Shown here piece by piece: positions 8,219 to 17,068 of a stretch of DNA of 64,000 nt. Origin of the DNA: Haloferax marinum (GTDB taxonomy: Archaea; Halobacteriota; Halobacteria; Halobacteriales; Haloferacaceae); contig NZ_WKJQ01000001.1 in NCBI RefSeq assembly GCF_009674625.1, positions 1,612,001 through 1,676,000 on the forward strand, read 5' to 3'. Below the pieces are notes generated by a model. The model searched no databases. It saw only the letters and a list, made by a program, of their open reading frames with translations, and was not told the DNA's origin. The position numbers and the translations under genes are program-made. Every line of letters begins with the position of its first letter. The stretch's first letter is position 1.

Positions 8219-10987
8219 TCAGGCGTTCAGGACGTTCTCGAGAACGTCGGACGCCTCGTCGAGGACGTCGTCGAGGACGTCGACGTTCGGACCGCCGCCC
8301 TGTGCGAAGTCGGCCGGGCCGCCGCCACCGCCGCCAACCTTCTGGGCGAGTTGACCGACGACCTGTCCGGCGTTGATACCGACGCCGTCCGGGACGCCGA
8401 CGACGAACTGAGCACTGCCACCGGCGGCAGAGCCGAGGACGGCGACCTTGCCTTCTTCGACGAGGGCGTTGGCCGTCGCGCGGAGTTCGTCCGCGTCACC
8501 GTCGAGTCGCTGGATGACGGCAGGTGTGCCGTCGATGTCGATTTCGTCGGCACCCGCGGCGGCACGCACCTCTGCGAGTTCCGTCTTGAGGCGGTCGATG
8601 GTCTTGCCTCGTTCTTTCCACTCGGTGAAGAAGCGCTCGGCCGTCTCGGGCACGTCTTCGGGGTTCACGTCGAGGACGTCGCCGGCCTCGTAGAGCGCGT
8701 CTTCGGTGCGCTGGGTCGCTTCGATGGCCGCGTCGCCAGCGGCGAACACGACGCGTTCGACGCCGTCTTGGACGGGTTCGGTGTTCAGCACCTTGATAGC
8801 GCCAATGTCGCCAGTCCGCTTGACGTGCGTCCCACCACAGGCCTGCACGTCGCTGCCGACGTGGATGAGTCGAATCTTCTCACCCGGCGGGATGCCGCCC
8901 TGGTAGAGGTCGAAGCCGTACTTGCTCTCGGCGTCGTTCCGGTCGGGCCACTCCTGTTTGACCGGGATGTTTCGCATCACGATTTCGTTGGCGACGCGCT
9001 CGATTTGCTTGACCTCCTCGCGGGTGATGCGCTCGTAGTGCGACACGTCGAGGCGCGAGCGGTCGACGCCTTTCGAGGCACCGGCCTGCCGGATGTGGTC
9101 ACCGAGGACCGTCCGGATGGCGTGCCCGATGACGTGTGTCGCCGTGTGGTGTCGCATGAGGCGGCGACGGCGCTCGACGTCGAGTTGACCGCGGACGAAC
9201 TCGCCCTTGCCGGGGTCGTCGTCGGTGCGGTGGAGCACGACGTCGCCTTCCATCTGGACGTCGGACACTTCGACCGTCGCGTCGTCCGTCGAGAGCGTCC
9301 CGTGGTCGGCGGGTTGGCCACCGCCTTCGGGGTAGAACATCGTCTGGTCTAAGACCACGTCGTAGCCCTCCTCGCGTTCGAATACGTCGAGGACGACGGC
9401 TTCGAACTCCGTGCGCTCTTGGTCGTCGTAGTAGAGTTTGTCCGTCGCGGGGAGGTCACCGAGGCGGTCGTCCTGTTCGGCAGTGACCGTCTCGGCGTCG
9501 ACCTGTTCGTGTCGGTCCGCGACGAGCGAGTAGAAGTCGTCGGGGATGTCGACCGTCGCGCCGCGTTCCTCGGCAATCTCCTGTACCATGTCGGGTTGGA
9601 TGCCGTGGGAGTCGTACAGTTCGATGAGTTCGTCTACCGGGATGGGGTCGCCTCTCTCGGCGTAGTCGTCGGCGAGTTGCTGGACCCGGCGAGAGCCACG
9701 TTCGAGCGTCTTGCGGTACTTGCGCTCTTCGCTGCGGACGATGTCGCGGATGGTGTCGCGGTTCTGGTAGTCCAGTCGCTCGGCCTGCATGTCCACGAGT
9801 TCGTCGAGCGGCGCGTCCACGCCGAGATTGTCGACGAGGCGCTTGGTGCGGCGAAGCACCATGCGGGCGAGATAGCCCGTCCCGACGTTCGAGGGGACGA
9901 TACCGTCACCGAACATGTACGCGAGCGTGCGACAGTGGTCGGCGATGGCGTAGATGTCCTCGAGCGGTCGAAGCAGGGCAGTGAGTTCGTCTTTGTCGAC
10001 GTCGAGTTCGCCGGCGACGTCGGCGCGGGCGGTCGCGAGGTCGTCGATTTCGTCGATGTCGAGGTGGCCCGAGAGCATCGCCGCGCGGTGGATGAGTGCT
10101 TCTTCCTCGTCGGAGTGCTCGATACCAGCGTTCTCCTTGAGGAAGTCTATCATATCGGGGTAGACGGCCTCGTACACCGTCGGCGTCCCCTGCGAGACCC
10201 ACGTCCATCGTTCGAGGCCGTAGCCCGTGTCCACGATGTACGTGTCCATCGGCGAGTAGTTGTTGCCGTCTTTGAGGTGGTACTCGCCGTCGGGGTCCTG
10301 CTTCATCGACATGAAGACGAGGGTGGCGAGTTCGGCACCACGGTAGAGCACCTCGAACGCGGGTCCGGCGTTGCCGCCACCGACCCACGGGTCTTCGATG
10401 TAGGTGATTTCGGAGATGTCGGCACCGAGCGATTCGAAGAACTCGTCGCAGAGACGGACGGTGTCGTCCTTCCAGTAGACTTCGCCCGAGTAGGCGTACT
10501 CGTCGCCAACTTCTTCGCGCGCGTTGAACGCGTGGTGGGCCATCATCTCGAACGCCATCGTGTGGCGGCCGGTCTTCCCGACGTTGTCGATGTCCTGCAT
10601 GCGGATACAGGGCTGAGAGATGGTCAGTGGGTTCGCCGGTGGCGGCGTCTCACCGGACGTGACGAGCGGTTGGAAGTCGTAGATAGACGCCTGCGTCAAG
10701 AGAACGTCGTCACGCCAGCGGTTCGCGGCGACCGGATACGGGTCGATGCGCTCGTGGCCCTGTTCTTCGAAGAACGAGAGGAACTTCTCTCGCATCTCTT
10801 CGAGAGTGTACTCCTCGTCGAATCCAGGGTTGTCGATGAACGTGTAGTCGTCCGCAGGGGGTTCGCCACACGTCTCTCGGTCGGGGTCTCGTGTCCAGAA
10901 GTGCACGCCCGTTACGGGACACTGCTTCCGGTAGAAGCCCTCCTCCTCGAAATATTCGAGGCGGTACTCCTCTTCGAGTTCACTCAT
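8219..10987 (-). CDS. alaS: Alanyl-tRNA synthetase
   Basis: A 922-residue archaeal-type AlaRS that charges tRNA-Ala. It begins with the archaeal N-terminal Cys-rich element ([20 protein letters not shown]), continues with the class II catalytic core ([33 protein letters not shown]), then the editing domain with the zinc ligands HHTATH and CGGTHV, and ends in a DHHA1 oligomerisation domain with a GGGGGGP loop near the C-terminus. The start at MSELEEEY is supported by a TATA-like gttttac about 27 nt upstream. It is transcribed away from tspO. Confidence 0.97.
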   Translation of the reverse strand: MSELEEEYRLEYFEEEGFYRKQCPVTGVHFWTRDPDRETCGEPPADDYTFIDNPGFDEEYTLEEMREKFLSFFEEQGHERIDPYPVAANRWRDDVLLTQASIYDFQPLVTSGETPPPANPLTISQPCIRMQDIDNVGKTGRHTMAFEMMAHHAFNAREEVGDEYAYSGEVYWKDDTVRLCDEFFESLGADISEITYIEDPWVGGGNAGPAFEVLYRGAELATLVFMSMKQDPDGEYHLKDGNNYSPMDTYIVDTGYGLERWTWVSQGTPTVYEAVYPDMIDFLKENAGIEHSDEEEALIHRAAMLSGHLDIDEIDDLATARADVAGELDVDKDELTALLRPLEDIYAIADHCRTLAYMFGDGIVPSNVGTGYLARMVLRRTKRLVDNLGVDAPLDELVDMQAERLDYQNRDTIRDIVRSEERKYRKTLERGSRRVQQLADDYAERGDPIPVDELIELYDSHGIQPDMVQEIAEERGATVDIPDDFYSLVADRHEQVDAETVTAEQDDRLGDLPATDKLYYDDQERTEFEAVVLDVFEREEGYDVVLDQTMFYPEGGGQPADHGTLSTDDATVEVSDVQMEGDVVLHRTDDDPGKGEFVRGQLDVERRRRLMRHHTATHVIGHAIRTVLGDHIRQAGASKGVDRSRLDVSHYERITREEVKQIERVANEIVMRNIPVKQEWPDRNDAESKYGFDLYQGGIPPGEKIRLIHVGSDVQACGGTHVKRTGDIGAIKVLNTEPVQDGVERVVFAAGDAAIEATQRTEDALYEAGDVLDVNPEDVPETAERFFTEWKERGKTIDRLKTELAEVRAAAGADEIDIDGTPAVIQRLDGDADELRATANALVEEGKVAVLGSAAGGSAQFVVGVPDGVGINAGQVVGQLAQKVGGGGGGPADFAQGGGPNVDVLDDVLDEASDVLENVLNA

Positions 10988-11009
10988 TGCCAAAGTCTGG
11001 TCTACCGTC

Positions 11010-11018
11010 GGGTAAAAC
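11010..11018 (-). promoter_or_regulatory. TATA-like element of alaS
   Basis: Read on the minus strand the site is gttttaccc, centred about 27 nt before the alaS ATG at 10987. Spacing fits a leaderless transcript. Confidence 0.4.
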
Positions 11019-11109
11019 AGTTCCGGGAGATAGCCGCAGACGCCCGATTCTGGGCAATACCACCGACGCCGGCCGTGTCGTTCATTTCCGTGCGTGCCGA
11101 GAGAGTAGT

Positions 11110-11595
11110 ATGGAACTCGCGTCTGTCCGTCGCCGACCTGCCGTCGAACTTCTCGCATGGGTCGTTCTCGCCCAACTCGCCGGGGCCGTCGGGAGTGTGT
11201 TCACCGTCACCGCCCTCGACTCGTGGTACGCGACACTCGTCCGACCGTGGTTCGCACCCCCGAACTGGGTGTTCGGACCGGTCTGGATTACACTCTTTAC
11301 GCTGATGGGCGTCGCTGCCTTCCTCGTCTCACGGAGTGGCCACCCCCGCAGTCGCCGTGCACTCGCCGTCTTCGGTGGCCACCTCGTCGTCAACGTCGCG
11401 TGGTCGTTCGCGTTCTTCGGCCTCCAGTCGCCGTCTGCAGGACTCGTCGTCATCGTCGTCCTCCTCGCGGCAATCCTCGCGACGATGCGCGAGTTCGCCA
11501 TCGTCGACCGACGCGCCGCCGCACTCCTCGTCCCGTATCTCCTGTGGGTGTCGTTCGCGACGGTGCTCAACTACGGGTTCTGGAGTCTCAACTGA
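11110..11595 (+). CDS. tspO: TspO/MBR family tryptophan-rich sensory protein
   Basis: A 161-residue integral membrane protein with five predicted helices, the TspO fold. Family marks are the Trp-rich segments [22 protein letters not shown] and [14 protein letters not shown], and the last helix [15 protein letters not shown]. Relatives bind tetrapyrroles and other hydrophobic ligands and affect stress responses in bacteria; the role in haloarchaea is not known. It is divergent from alaS with a gap of about 120 nt, and followed by the histidine kinase gene on the same strand. Confidence 0.92.
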   Translation: MELASVRRRPAVELLAWVVLAQLAGAVGSVFTVTALDSWYATLVRPWFAPPNWVFGPVWITLFTLMGVAAFLVSRSGHPRSRRALAVFGGHLVVNVAWSFAFFGLQSPSAGLVVIVVLLAAILATMREFAIVDRRAAALLVPYLLWVSFATVLNYGFWSLN

Positions 11596-11742
11596 CCGGC
11601 AGCGAAACCACGACCACGTCGCTCTCGTGAGTGGCCGATTACGGCGCACACGAACAGAGACGAACGACCATCGAACACGGACGGCCACGGTGCAGGTGGC
11701 TGGATTTTTCAGACCCTTGTCAGTCGAGAACATGCCGCAACG

Positions 11743-11749
11743 GTTATAT
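11743..11749 (+). promoter_or_regulatory. TATA box of the GAF-PAS histidine kinase gene
   Basis: The string gttatat lies 32-38 nt before GTG 11781, and an in-frame TAG at 11772 blocks any earlier start. Together they fix a GTG start with a leader of about 8-10 nt. Confidence 0.6.
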
Positions 11750-11780
11750 TTCCCGTATCCGTCGGGAGCGATAGAAACTC

Positions 11781-14099
11781 GTGTACGCGGCGGACCATAC
11801 CGTTGTTGTCGATGCGGACTTCGACTGCGACATCGACCTCGGACCAGAGGTTGCAATCGTATCGAGGAGCGACGGTTCGGTATCGAGGCCCCACGCTTGT
11901 GCCGTCGTCACCAACTCGAACAGCGCAGTTTCGGACCACGCACCGACGATTCTGTACACCGACGAAGCCCCGGAAGACGTCGCTTCTCCGGAGCGGTTCG
12001 ACGCCTACGTCGAGCGTGGTGACAGCGACGCCCTAGAGACACAGATTCGATGGATTCTCTCCCGCCGTTCCGACGATAGTGACGGCGCTGGCACAGAGCG
12101 TGAGCGACTCAAGCGACTCTACGAAGGGACGACGACGCTCATCACCGCAGCGACGGTCGACGAACTGTACGACCGCGCCATCGGACTGGCAGAACACATC
12201 CTCGAGTTCGACAACACCTCGTTCGTCGTCCACGAAGACGACGGGTTCTACGTCCGTGCGAACAACGAGGACCTGACCGGGTTCGGGCCGATTCCAACCG
12301 ACAGGGGCATTCTCGGTCAGACGTACCACTCACAGGAGTCGTACCTCGTCGACGACGTCCTGAACCACCCGGACGCGGCACCGGACGACCCAGCCTACCG
12401 GTCTGCGGTGAGCGTCCCGATGGGCGAGACGGGCGTCTTTCAGGCCATCTCGAACGAGAAAGACGCGTACGACGAGACGGACCTCCGACTGGCCGAACTC
12501 CTCGTTTCGTACGTTTCGGGGACGCGAGCACGTATCGAATCCGAAGCGGCGATGCGGCACAGTCGGGAGCAAATCGAGCGACTTCACCGGGGGGCGACCG
12601 AGTTGGCCGCGACGACGAGCCTCACCGAACTGTTCGAGCGAACCGTCGAGATTACCGACGATATCCTCGATTTCAATCTGAGTTACATCGGCGTCGTCGA
12701 GCACAGCTCGACGGGCAGTCAGGACTCACAGAGTTCTGCGAACTCTGACGATGTCGTCGTCGAAAGTGGTGAAATCGTCCCGACGGCTATCTCTTCTGAC
12801 GCTCCCGAAGACGGTGCAGAACGCGTCTCCATGGAAGACGGCGGCATCGCCGCGAAAACCTACCGGACGGGCGAGACGCACCTCGTCTCGGATATCGCCA
12901 GCGACGCGGATGCCAAACCGGTCAAGCGGACGTATCGCTCCGGGTTGAGCGTCCCAATCGACGACATCGCCGTCTTTCAGGCGGCGTCGTACGTCCCGAA
13001 CGCGTTCGACGAGAACGACGCCGAGTTGACCGAACTGCTCATGGCGCACGTCGCCGTCACCGCCGAGCGAATTCAGGCCGAGACGAACCTCCGAGACGAG
13101 CGTGACCGGTCGAGCGCCCTCTTCGAACACGTCTCCGACGCAGCAGTCGCCTACGACGTCGAAGACGGCGTCGTCACCGTCACCGACGTGAACCAGGCGT
13201 TCGAGGAGACGTTCGGCTACGATGCCGCAGACGTCGTCGGAACCGACCTCCTCGGCCGGGTGGGTCCCCCCGAAAGTGACGACAGCGACGCGGACGACGC
13301 GGACGACGACGCCCCCGAACTGCTCGTCGCGGCGGGCGAGAGTTACCGCGGTGAGGTCCGCCGTCGAACCGTCGACGAGGTTCGAGAGTTCATCTTGAAC
13401 GTCGTCCCACTCTCGCCGGGCGAAGAACGCGGGTCCGGATACGCCATCTACACGGACATCACCCAACGCAAGGCGCGCGAAGAGGAGTTAGAACGCCAGA
13501 ACGAGCGTCTCGAAGAGTTCGCAAACATCGTGAGCCACGACCTGCGAAATCCGCTCGGCGTCGCCCGTGGCAACCTCCAACTCGCCCGTGAGGTCGGTGG
13601 TGAAGAGCGCTTCGACACGGTCGAGAACGCACTCGACCAGATGGAGTCGCTCATCGACGACCTGCTCTCGCTCGCCCGACGCGGACAACTCGTCGACGAG
13701 ACGGCGCCCGTAGACCTCGGACTGGTCGCCAAACAGGCGTGGATGAACACCGAGACGGTCGACGCGACGTTGAACACGCCGGAGAACGTCGTCCTCGACG
13801 CGGACGAAGACAGACTCGGCGAGTTGCTCGCGAACCTGTTCCGCAATTCTATCGAACACGGTGGCGAAAGCGCCCACATCACTGTCGGCGGTATCGACGG
13901 CGGGTTCTACGTCGAAGACGACGGCCCCGGCATCGAACCGGAGCGCCGCGACGCAGTGTTCGACCCCGGTGAGACGACTGGTGACGACGGCATCGGCTAC
14001 GGACTCGCAATCGTGGAGTCTATCGCCGACGCACACGGGTGGTCGGTCCTGGTGACGTCGGGGTCGGCCGGCGGGGCGCGGTTCGAGTTCCGGGGCTGA
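11781..14099 (+). CDS. Multi-sensor histidine kinase (GAF-GAF-PAS-HisKA-HATPase)
   Basis: A 772-residue soluble kinase with GTG start. Residues about 1-100 form a degenerate receiver-like N-terminus, about 110-250 and 270-430 two GAF domains that share the motif TYRTG/QTYHSQES and end in helices of the type TARIESEAA, about 440-560 a PAS domain (ALFEHVSDAAVAYDV). The phospho-acceptor is His586 in NIVSHDLRNPLG, followed by an ATPase domain with N-box ELLANLFRNSIEHGG, EDDGPGIEP and GIGYGLAIVESI. It has no membrane segment, so it should sense a cytoplasmic signal. No response regulator is adjacent. The input signal is unknown. Confidence 0.92.
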   Translation: MYAADHTVVVDADFDCDIDLGPEVAIVSRSDGSVSRPHACAVVTNSNSAVSDHAPTILYTDEAPEDVASPERFDAYVERGDSDALETQIRWILSRRSDDSDGAGTERERLKRLYEGTTTLITAATVDELYDRAIGLAEHILEFDNTSFVVHEDDGFYVRANNEDLTGFGPIPTDRGILGQTYHSQESYLVDDVLNHPDAAPDDPAYRSAVSVPMGETGVFQAISNEKDAYDETDLRLAELLVSYVSGTRARIESEAAMRHSREQIERLHRGATELAATTSLTELFERTVEITDDILDFNLSYIGVVEHSSTGSQDSQSSANSDDVVVESGEIVPTAISSDAPEDGAERVSMEDGGIAAKTYRTGETHLVSDIASDADAKPVKRTYRSGLSVPIDDIAVFQAASYVPNAFDENDAELTELLMAHVAVTAERIQAETNLRDERDRSSALFEHVSDAAVAYDVEDGVVTVTDVNQAFEETFGYDAADVVGTDLLGRVGPPESDDSDADDADDDAPELLVAAGESYRGEVRRRTVDEVREFILNVVPLSPGEERGSGYAIYTDITQRKAREEELERQNERLEEFANIVSHDLRNPLGVARGNLQLAREVGGEERFDTVENALDQMESLIDDLLSLARRGQLVDETAPVDLGLVAKQAWMNTETVDATLNTPENVVLDADEDRLGELLANLFRNSIEHGGESAHITVGGIDGGFYVEDDGPGIEPERRDAVFDPGETTGDDGIGYGLAIVESIADAHGWSVLVTSGSAGGARFEFRG

Positions 14100-14129
14100 C
14101 GGCGTCGGGAAGTGAAAAGAGCAGTCGAG

Positions 14130-15113
14130 TTAGTTCTGCGAGAGTGCGAGCGACGCGAGGAGCGCTTCGAGTTGGACCTGTTCGTTCGCTCCTTCGGAGA
14201 TACGGTAGTCGGCCTCACCGATGCGCTCCATCAGGCGGACGGCCGTGCGCTCGTCCAAGTCGAAGTCCCAGACCGAGCGGTGGAGTTGGTCGATGATGTC
14301 GCCGCCGGCCATCCCGGTATCGACGATGAGCGTCTCTAACTTCTTGCGAGCGGTCGTGAACTCGCCGTCGATGGCCGCTCGAACCATCTCCTCGATATCC
14401 TCGGGGCGGGCAGTCGAGGTAATCATGTACACTGCCTCTTCGTCGACGACTTCGCCCGTCGTCGCGGCGGCCTGCAGAGAGTTGATGGCGCGGCGCATGT
14501 CGCCACCTGCGGCGTAGACGAGTGCGTCGAGGCCGTCTTCGGTGAGTTCGATACCCTCTGCGTCGGCGATGTCTCGCGTCTGGTCGGCGATTGCGGCGTC
14601 ACCGAGCGGCGAGAAACGGAAGACTGCACAGCGAGACTGAATCGGGTCGATAATCTTCGAGGAGTAGTTACACGAGAGGATAAAGCGCGTGTTGTCCGAG
14701 AACTGCTCCATGGTTCGGCGGAGGGCCGACTGCGCGTCGTTGGTCAGCGAGTCAGCCTCGTCTAAGAAGATGATACGGTAGTCGTGGCCGCCGAACGACG
14801 ACCGCGCGAAGTTCTTGATTCGGTCTCGAACCACGTCGATACCGCGTTGGTCCGACGCGTTGAGTTCGAGGAAGTTCCCGCGCCAGTCGTCGCCGTAGAT
14901 GGCACGTGCGATGGCCGTCGCGGAGGTGGTCTTCCCGACGCCCGCCGGTCCAGCGAACAACAGGTGCGGCAGGTCGTCGCGCTCGATGTAACTCCGCAGT
15001 CGCTCGACGATTTCTTCCTGCCCGTAGACGTCGTCGAGGGTCTGCGGTCGGTACTTCTCGATCCAGATTTCGCGACCCGTCGGGGTGTCGCCCGACTCCG
15101 CGGCCTCGCTCAT
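14130..15113 (-). CDS. rfcA: Replication factor C small subunit A
   Basis: A 327-residue AAA+ clamp-loader subunit that loads PCNA at primer junctions. Visible are the RFC box near the N-terminus ([19 protein letters not shown]), Walker [10 protein letters not shown], Walker [10 protein letters not shown], sensor 1 [11 protein letters not shown] and the SRC motif [10 protein letters not shown] with the arginine finger, then the helical collar domain. MSEAAESGD is the preferred start; MDMSEAAE two codons upstream is an alternative. It is divergent from the SAMP2-like gene. The partner PCNA (35845-36588) and a second small subunit (56859-57884) are also in the window. Confidence 0.96.
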   Translation of the reverse strand: MSEAAESGDTPTGREIWIEKYRPQTLDDVYGQEEIVERLRSYIERDDLPHLLFAGPAGVGKTTSATAIARAIYGDDWRGNFLELNASDQRGIDVVRDRIKNFARSSFGGHDYRIIFLDEADSLTNDAQSALRRTMEQFSDNTRFILSCNYSSKIIDPIQSRCAVFRFSPLGDAAIADQTRDIADAEGIELTEDGLDALVYAAGGDMRRAINSLQAAATTGEVVDEEAVYMITSTARPEDIEEMVRAAIDGEFTTARKKLETLIVDTGMAGGDIIDQLHRSVWDFDLDERTAVRLMERIGEADYRISEGANEQVQLEALLASLALSQN

Positions 15114-15222
15114 ATCCATGTCACAGATGGCCGCGCACATAAAGCGTCCGAGACGGGAGCGTCGAAGCGTCCGAGACGGCCGAAGCCGACGGACTGAAAT
15201 CCACCGCCACCCACGCCCGAAC

Positions 15223-15429
15223 ATGGACGTAACCGTCGAAGTCGTCGGCGAGGAGACCCACGAGGTCACCGTCGGAGACGATGGCACCTACGCGGACCTC
15301 GTGAAGGCAGTCGACCTCAGTCCGCACGAAGTCTCCGTCCTCGTCGATGGCACCCCCGTCCCCGAAGACCAACCGGTCGAGGTAGACCGGGTGAAGGTGC
15401 TCCGTCTCATCAAGGGCGGCCGAAGCTGA
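15223..15429 (+). CDS. samp2: SAMP2-like ubiquitin-fold protein with residues beyond the diglycine
   Basis: A 68-residue beta-grasp protein very similar to Haloferax SAMP2, the archaeal ubiquitin-like modifier that also donates sulfur for tRNA wobble-uridine thiolation. The core has [34 protein letters not shown] and ends [10 protein letters not shown] at residues 65-66. Here the GG is followed by Arg-Ser before the TGA at 15427. SAMP2 as I recall it ends exactly at GG, because the UbaA E1 enzyme adenylates the terminal glycine. The codon after GG is CGA, one transition away from the stop TGA. Either processing removes RS or the protein cannot be activated. Divergent from rfcA, as in Haloferax. 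Confidence 0.88.
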   Translation: MDVTVEVVGEETHEVTVGDDGTYADLVKAVDLSPHEVSVLVDGTPVPEDQPVEVDRVKVLRLIKGGRS

Positions 15430-15499
15430 CGGCCTGATGTCGAGAGACGGGTGCGTGCCGTCTTTCGGTGTTGGGTGACGAAGTCGCACTGCCGGGGGA

Positions 15500-15509
15500 C
15501 GGTTATACC
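15500..15509 (+). promoter_or_regulatory. TATA box of the peroxiredoxin-like gene
   Basis: The string cggttatacc is centred about 27 nt before GTG 15532, which indicates a leaderless transcript starting at the GTG rather than at an upstream in-frame codon. Confidence 0.55.
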
Positions 15510-15531
15510 CGACGTTCCCGACTTCCAGAAC

Positions 15532-16023
15532 GTGCCTGCCACAGCTCACTCCCTCGACTTCGAACTGCCCAACGTCGCCGCCGGCCCCGAGACGGTCTCA
15601 CCGGCGTCCCTCGACGCCGACTTCTTGCTACTGTTGCTCCAGCGCGACTACTACTGTAAGGTCTGTCGCCGACAGGTACAGTCGGTGAAACGCCGCTACG
15701 ACGAGTTCGAAGCACGAGACACGACGGTCGTCTCTGTCCTTCCCGACCCGCCGGAACGCGCCCAAAAGTGGCAACAGAGCTACGACCTTCCGTTTCCGCT
15801 CCTCGCCGACCCCGGTGCCGAAGTTGGCGACGAGTTCGACCAACCGACGCGCTTCGGTGCCCTCGGTAAACTCCACGACATGGTCGGTCGGATGCCCGAA
15901 GCAGTCCTGGTCGACCTCCGAGACGACGACCCAGACGTGGTCTACACCCACCGCGGGTCGAGTCCAGGAGACCGCCCCGAACTCGACGACCTGCTGAAGC
16001 GCATCGACAAACTCGCCGCCTGA
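15532..16023 (+). CDS. Peroxiredoxin/AhpC-TSA-like thioredoxin-fold protein
   Basis: A 163-residue protein from GTG. It shows the redoxin fold: FELPNVAAG at the start, then a helix carrying a redox CxxC (YYCKVCRRQ, Cys42 and Cys45), the strand TTVVSVLPDPPERAQKWQQ and the segment LPFPLLADPGAEVGDEF, and the cis-Pro-like MPEAVLVDL. The CxxC sits where the peroxidatic Cys of AhpC/TSA proteins is found, so a thiol-disulfide or peroxide-reducing role is likely. Substrate unknown. It lies 100 nt after the SAMP2-like gene on the same strand but has its own promoter. Confidence 0.8.
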   Translation: MPATAHSLDFELPNVAAGPETVSPASLDADFLLLLLQRDYYCKVCRRQVQSVKRRYDEFEARDTTVVSVLPDPPERAQKWQQSYDLPFPLLADPGAEVGDEFDQPTRFGALGKLHDMVGRMPEAVLVDLRDDDPDVVYTHRGSSPGDRPELDDLLKRIDKLAA

Positions 16024-16072
16024 GCAGGCGATTCGCGTCCTCACGACGACTCACCGAGCGCCAGCGGACAGC

Positions 16073-16202
16073 TATCACTCCTTCTGACAACCATCACTCC
16101 TTCTGACAACCACCGCTCCGCTGGACGACCACCGCTCCGCTGGACGACCACCGCTCCGCTGGACGACCACCGCTCCGCTGGACGACCACCGCTCCGCCGG
16201 AC
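16073..16202. repeat. Tandem array of 19-bp units (seven copies)
   Basis: Two related units (16073-16091 and 16092-16110) are followed by four identical copies of caccgctccgctggacgac (16111-16186) and a partial seventh unit to about 16202. All share a 19-bp period. The array occupies most of the gap between the peroxiredoxin-like and GNAT genes and ends 30 nt before the GNAT start. There are no spacers of the CRISPR type and 19 bp is not a multiple of three. Confidence 0.95.
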
Positions 16203-16231
16203 CTTTCTCCTCTCGCCACCGACCGCCGACG

Positions 16232-16633
16232 ATGAGTGACGTCGCCGTCCGCAACGGAGGCCCAGACGAGTTAGTCGCAGTCATGCGCGTCCTCGACGCT
16301 GGACTCCTCGAGATGGCGGCCAGCGAGGTCCGAGACCGACTCGAAACGGGCGACTGTCTCGTCGCCGACGCGTCCGGTCGAGTGGTCGGCGTCCTCGTCC
16401 TCGACGGCGACTACGTCGAAGCAGTGGCCGTCTCACAGAGTCGGCGGGGTCGCGGCATCGGAACCACCCTCGTCGAGACGGCACTCGACCGGCAGGGACG
16501 CCTCGTCGCCGAGTTCGACGCCGGTGTCCGCCCGTTCTACGAATCACTCGGGTTCGCTATCGAACCCGCCGACGATGGACGGCCCGACGGTCGACTCCGT
16601 GGTATCCTCGACCGGAGCCATGATCCAAGTTAA
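16232..16633 (+). CDS. GNAT-family N-acetyltransferase
   Basis: A 133-residue acetyl-CoA-dependent acetyltransferase domain. The pyrophosphate-binding motif A is VEAVAVSQSRRGRGIGTTLVETAL (Q/RxxGxG/A visible as RRGRGIG), followed by the usual terminal strand with FYESLGFAI. The acceptor substrate cannot be predicted. The upstream region is the 19-bp repeat array. Confidence 0.88.
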   Translation: MSDVAVRNGGPDELVAVMRVLDAGLLEMAASEVRDRLETGDCLVADASGRVVGVLVLDGDYVEAVAVSQSRRGRGIGTTLVETALDRQGRLVAEFDAGVRPFYESLGFAIEPADDGRPDGRLRGILDRSHDPS

Positions 16634-16684
16634 CAACCGACATCCGTATATCGTCCGAGCGGGTATGATAAGAGGGCCGAAGCC

Positions 16685-17068
16685 ATGGCAAACCGAGAAC
16701 GAAGTGAGCGAATACTCACGGATTGGAATCGCGTGTTCGACGCGCTCGCGGACCCGTCACGCCGCTACGTCCTCGAATATCTTCACGACAGAAGCGACCC
16801 GGTGCCGGTGTGGGACCTGGCTATCGCACTCGCAGTTCGGACGACCGACCGAGCGCCGAACCAGATTGATATCCAGGTGGTCGAACAAGCAGAGGCCGGA
16901 ATCGTCCACGTCCACATTCCGAAACTCGAAGCGGCCAACCTCGTCGAGTCGAACGGCGGGGAACTCTCACTGACCGACCACGCACAGACGCTGCCACTGT
17001 TTACACCTGCGTATCGCGGAATCGTCCCGCCTGCGGCGAGTGAAGAGTTCGACGACTGGGAGCCTTAG
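16685..17068 (+). CDS. Winged-helix DNA-binding protein (haloarchaeal DUF7344-type)
   Basis: A 127-residue protein with a winged-helix fold: FDALADPSRRYVLEYLHDRSDPVPVWDLAIALA forms the first helices, VHVHIPKLEAANLVESN the recognition helix and wing. No ligand-binding cysteines. Such proteins are numerous in Halobacteria and presumed transcription regulators. It converges with the phosphohexomutase gene, the two stop codons overlapping by 4 nt. Family number from memory. Confidence 0.75.
   Translation: MANRERSERILTDWNRVFDALADPSRRYVLEYLHDRSDPVPVWDLAIALAVRTTDRAPNQIDIQVVEQAEAGIVHVHIPKLEAANLVESNGGELSLTDHAQTLPLFTPAYRGIVPPAASEEFDDWEP

Noticed and set aside
9419-11305. 628-codon frame opposite alaS
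   Set aside because: Shadow of a certain AlaRS gene; its translation is Val/Asp/Arg-rich with no structure.
16073-16202. CRISPR array
   Set aside because: The 19-bp units touch each other, so there are no spacers.
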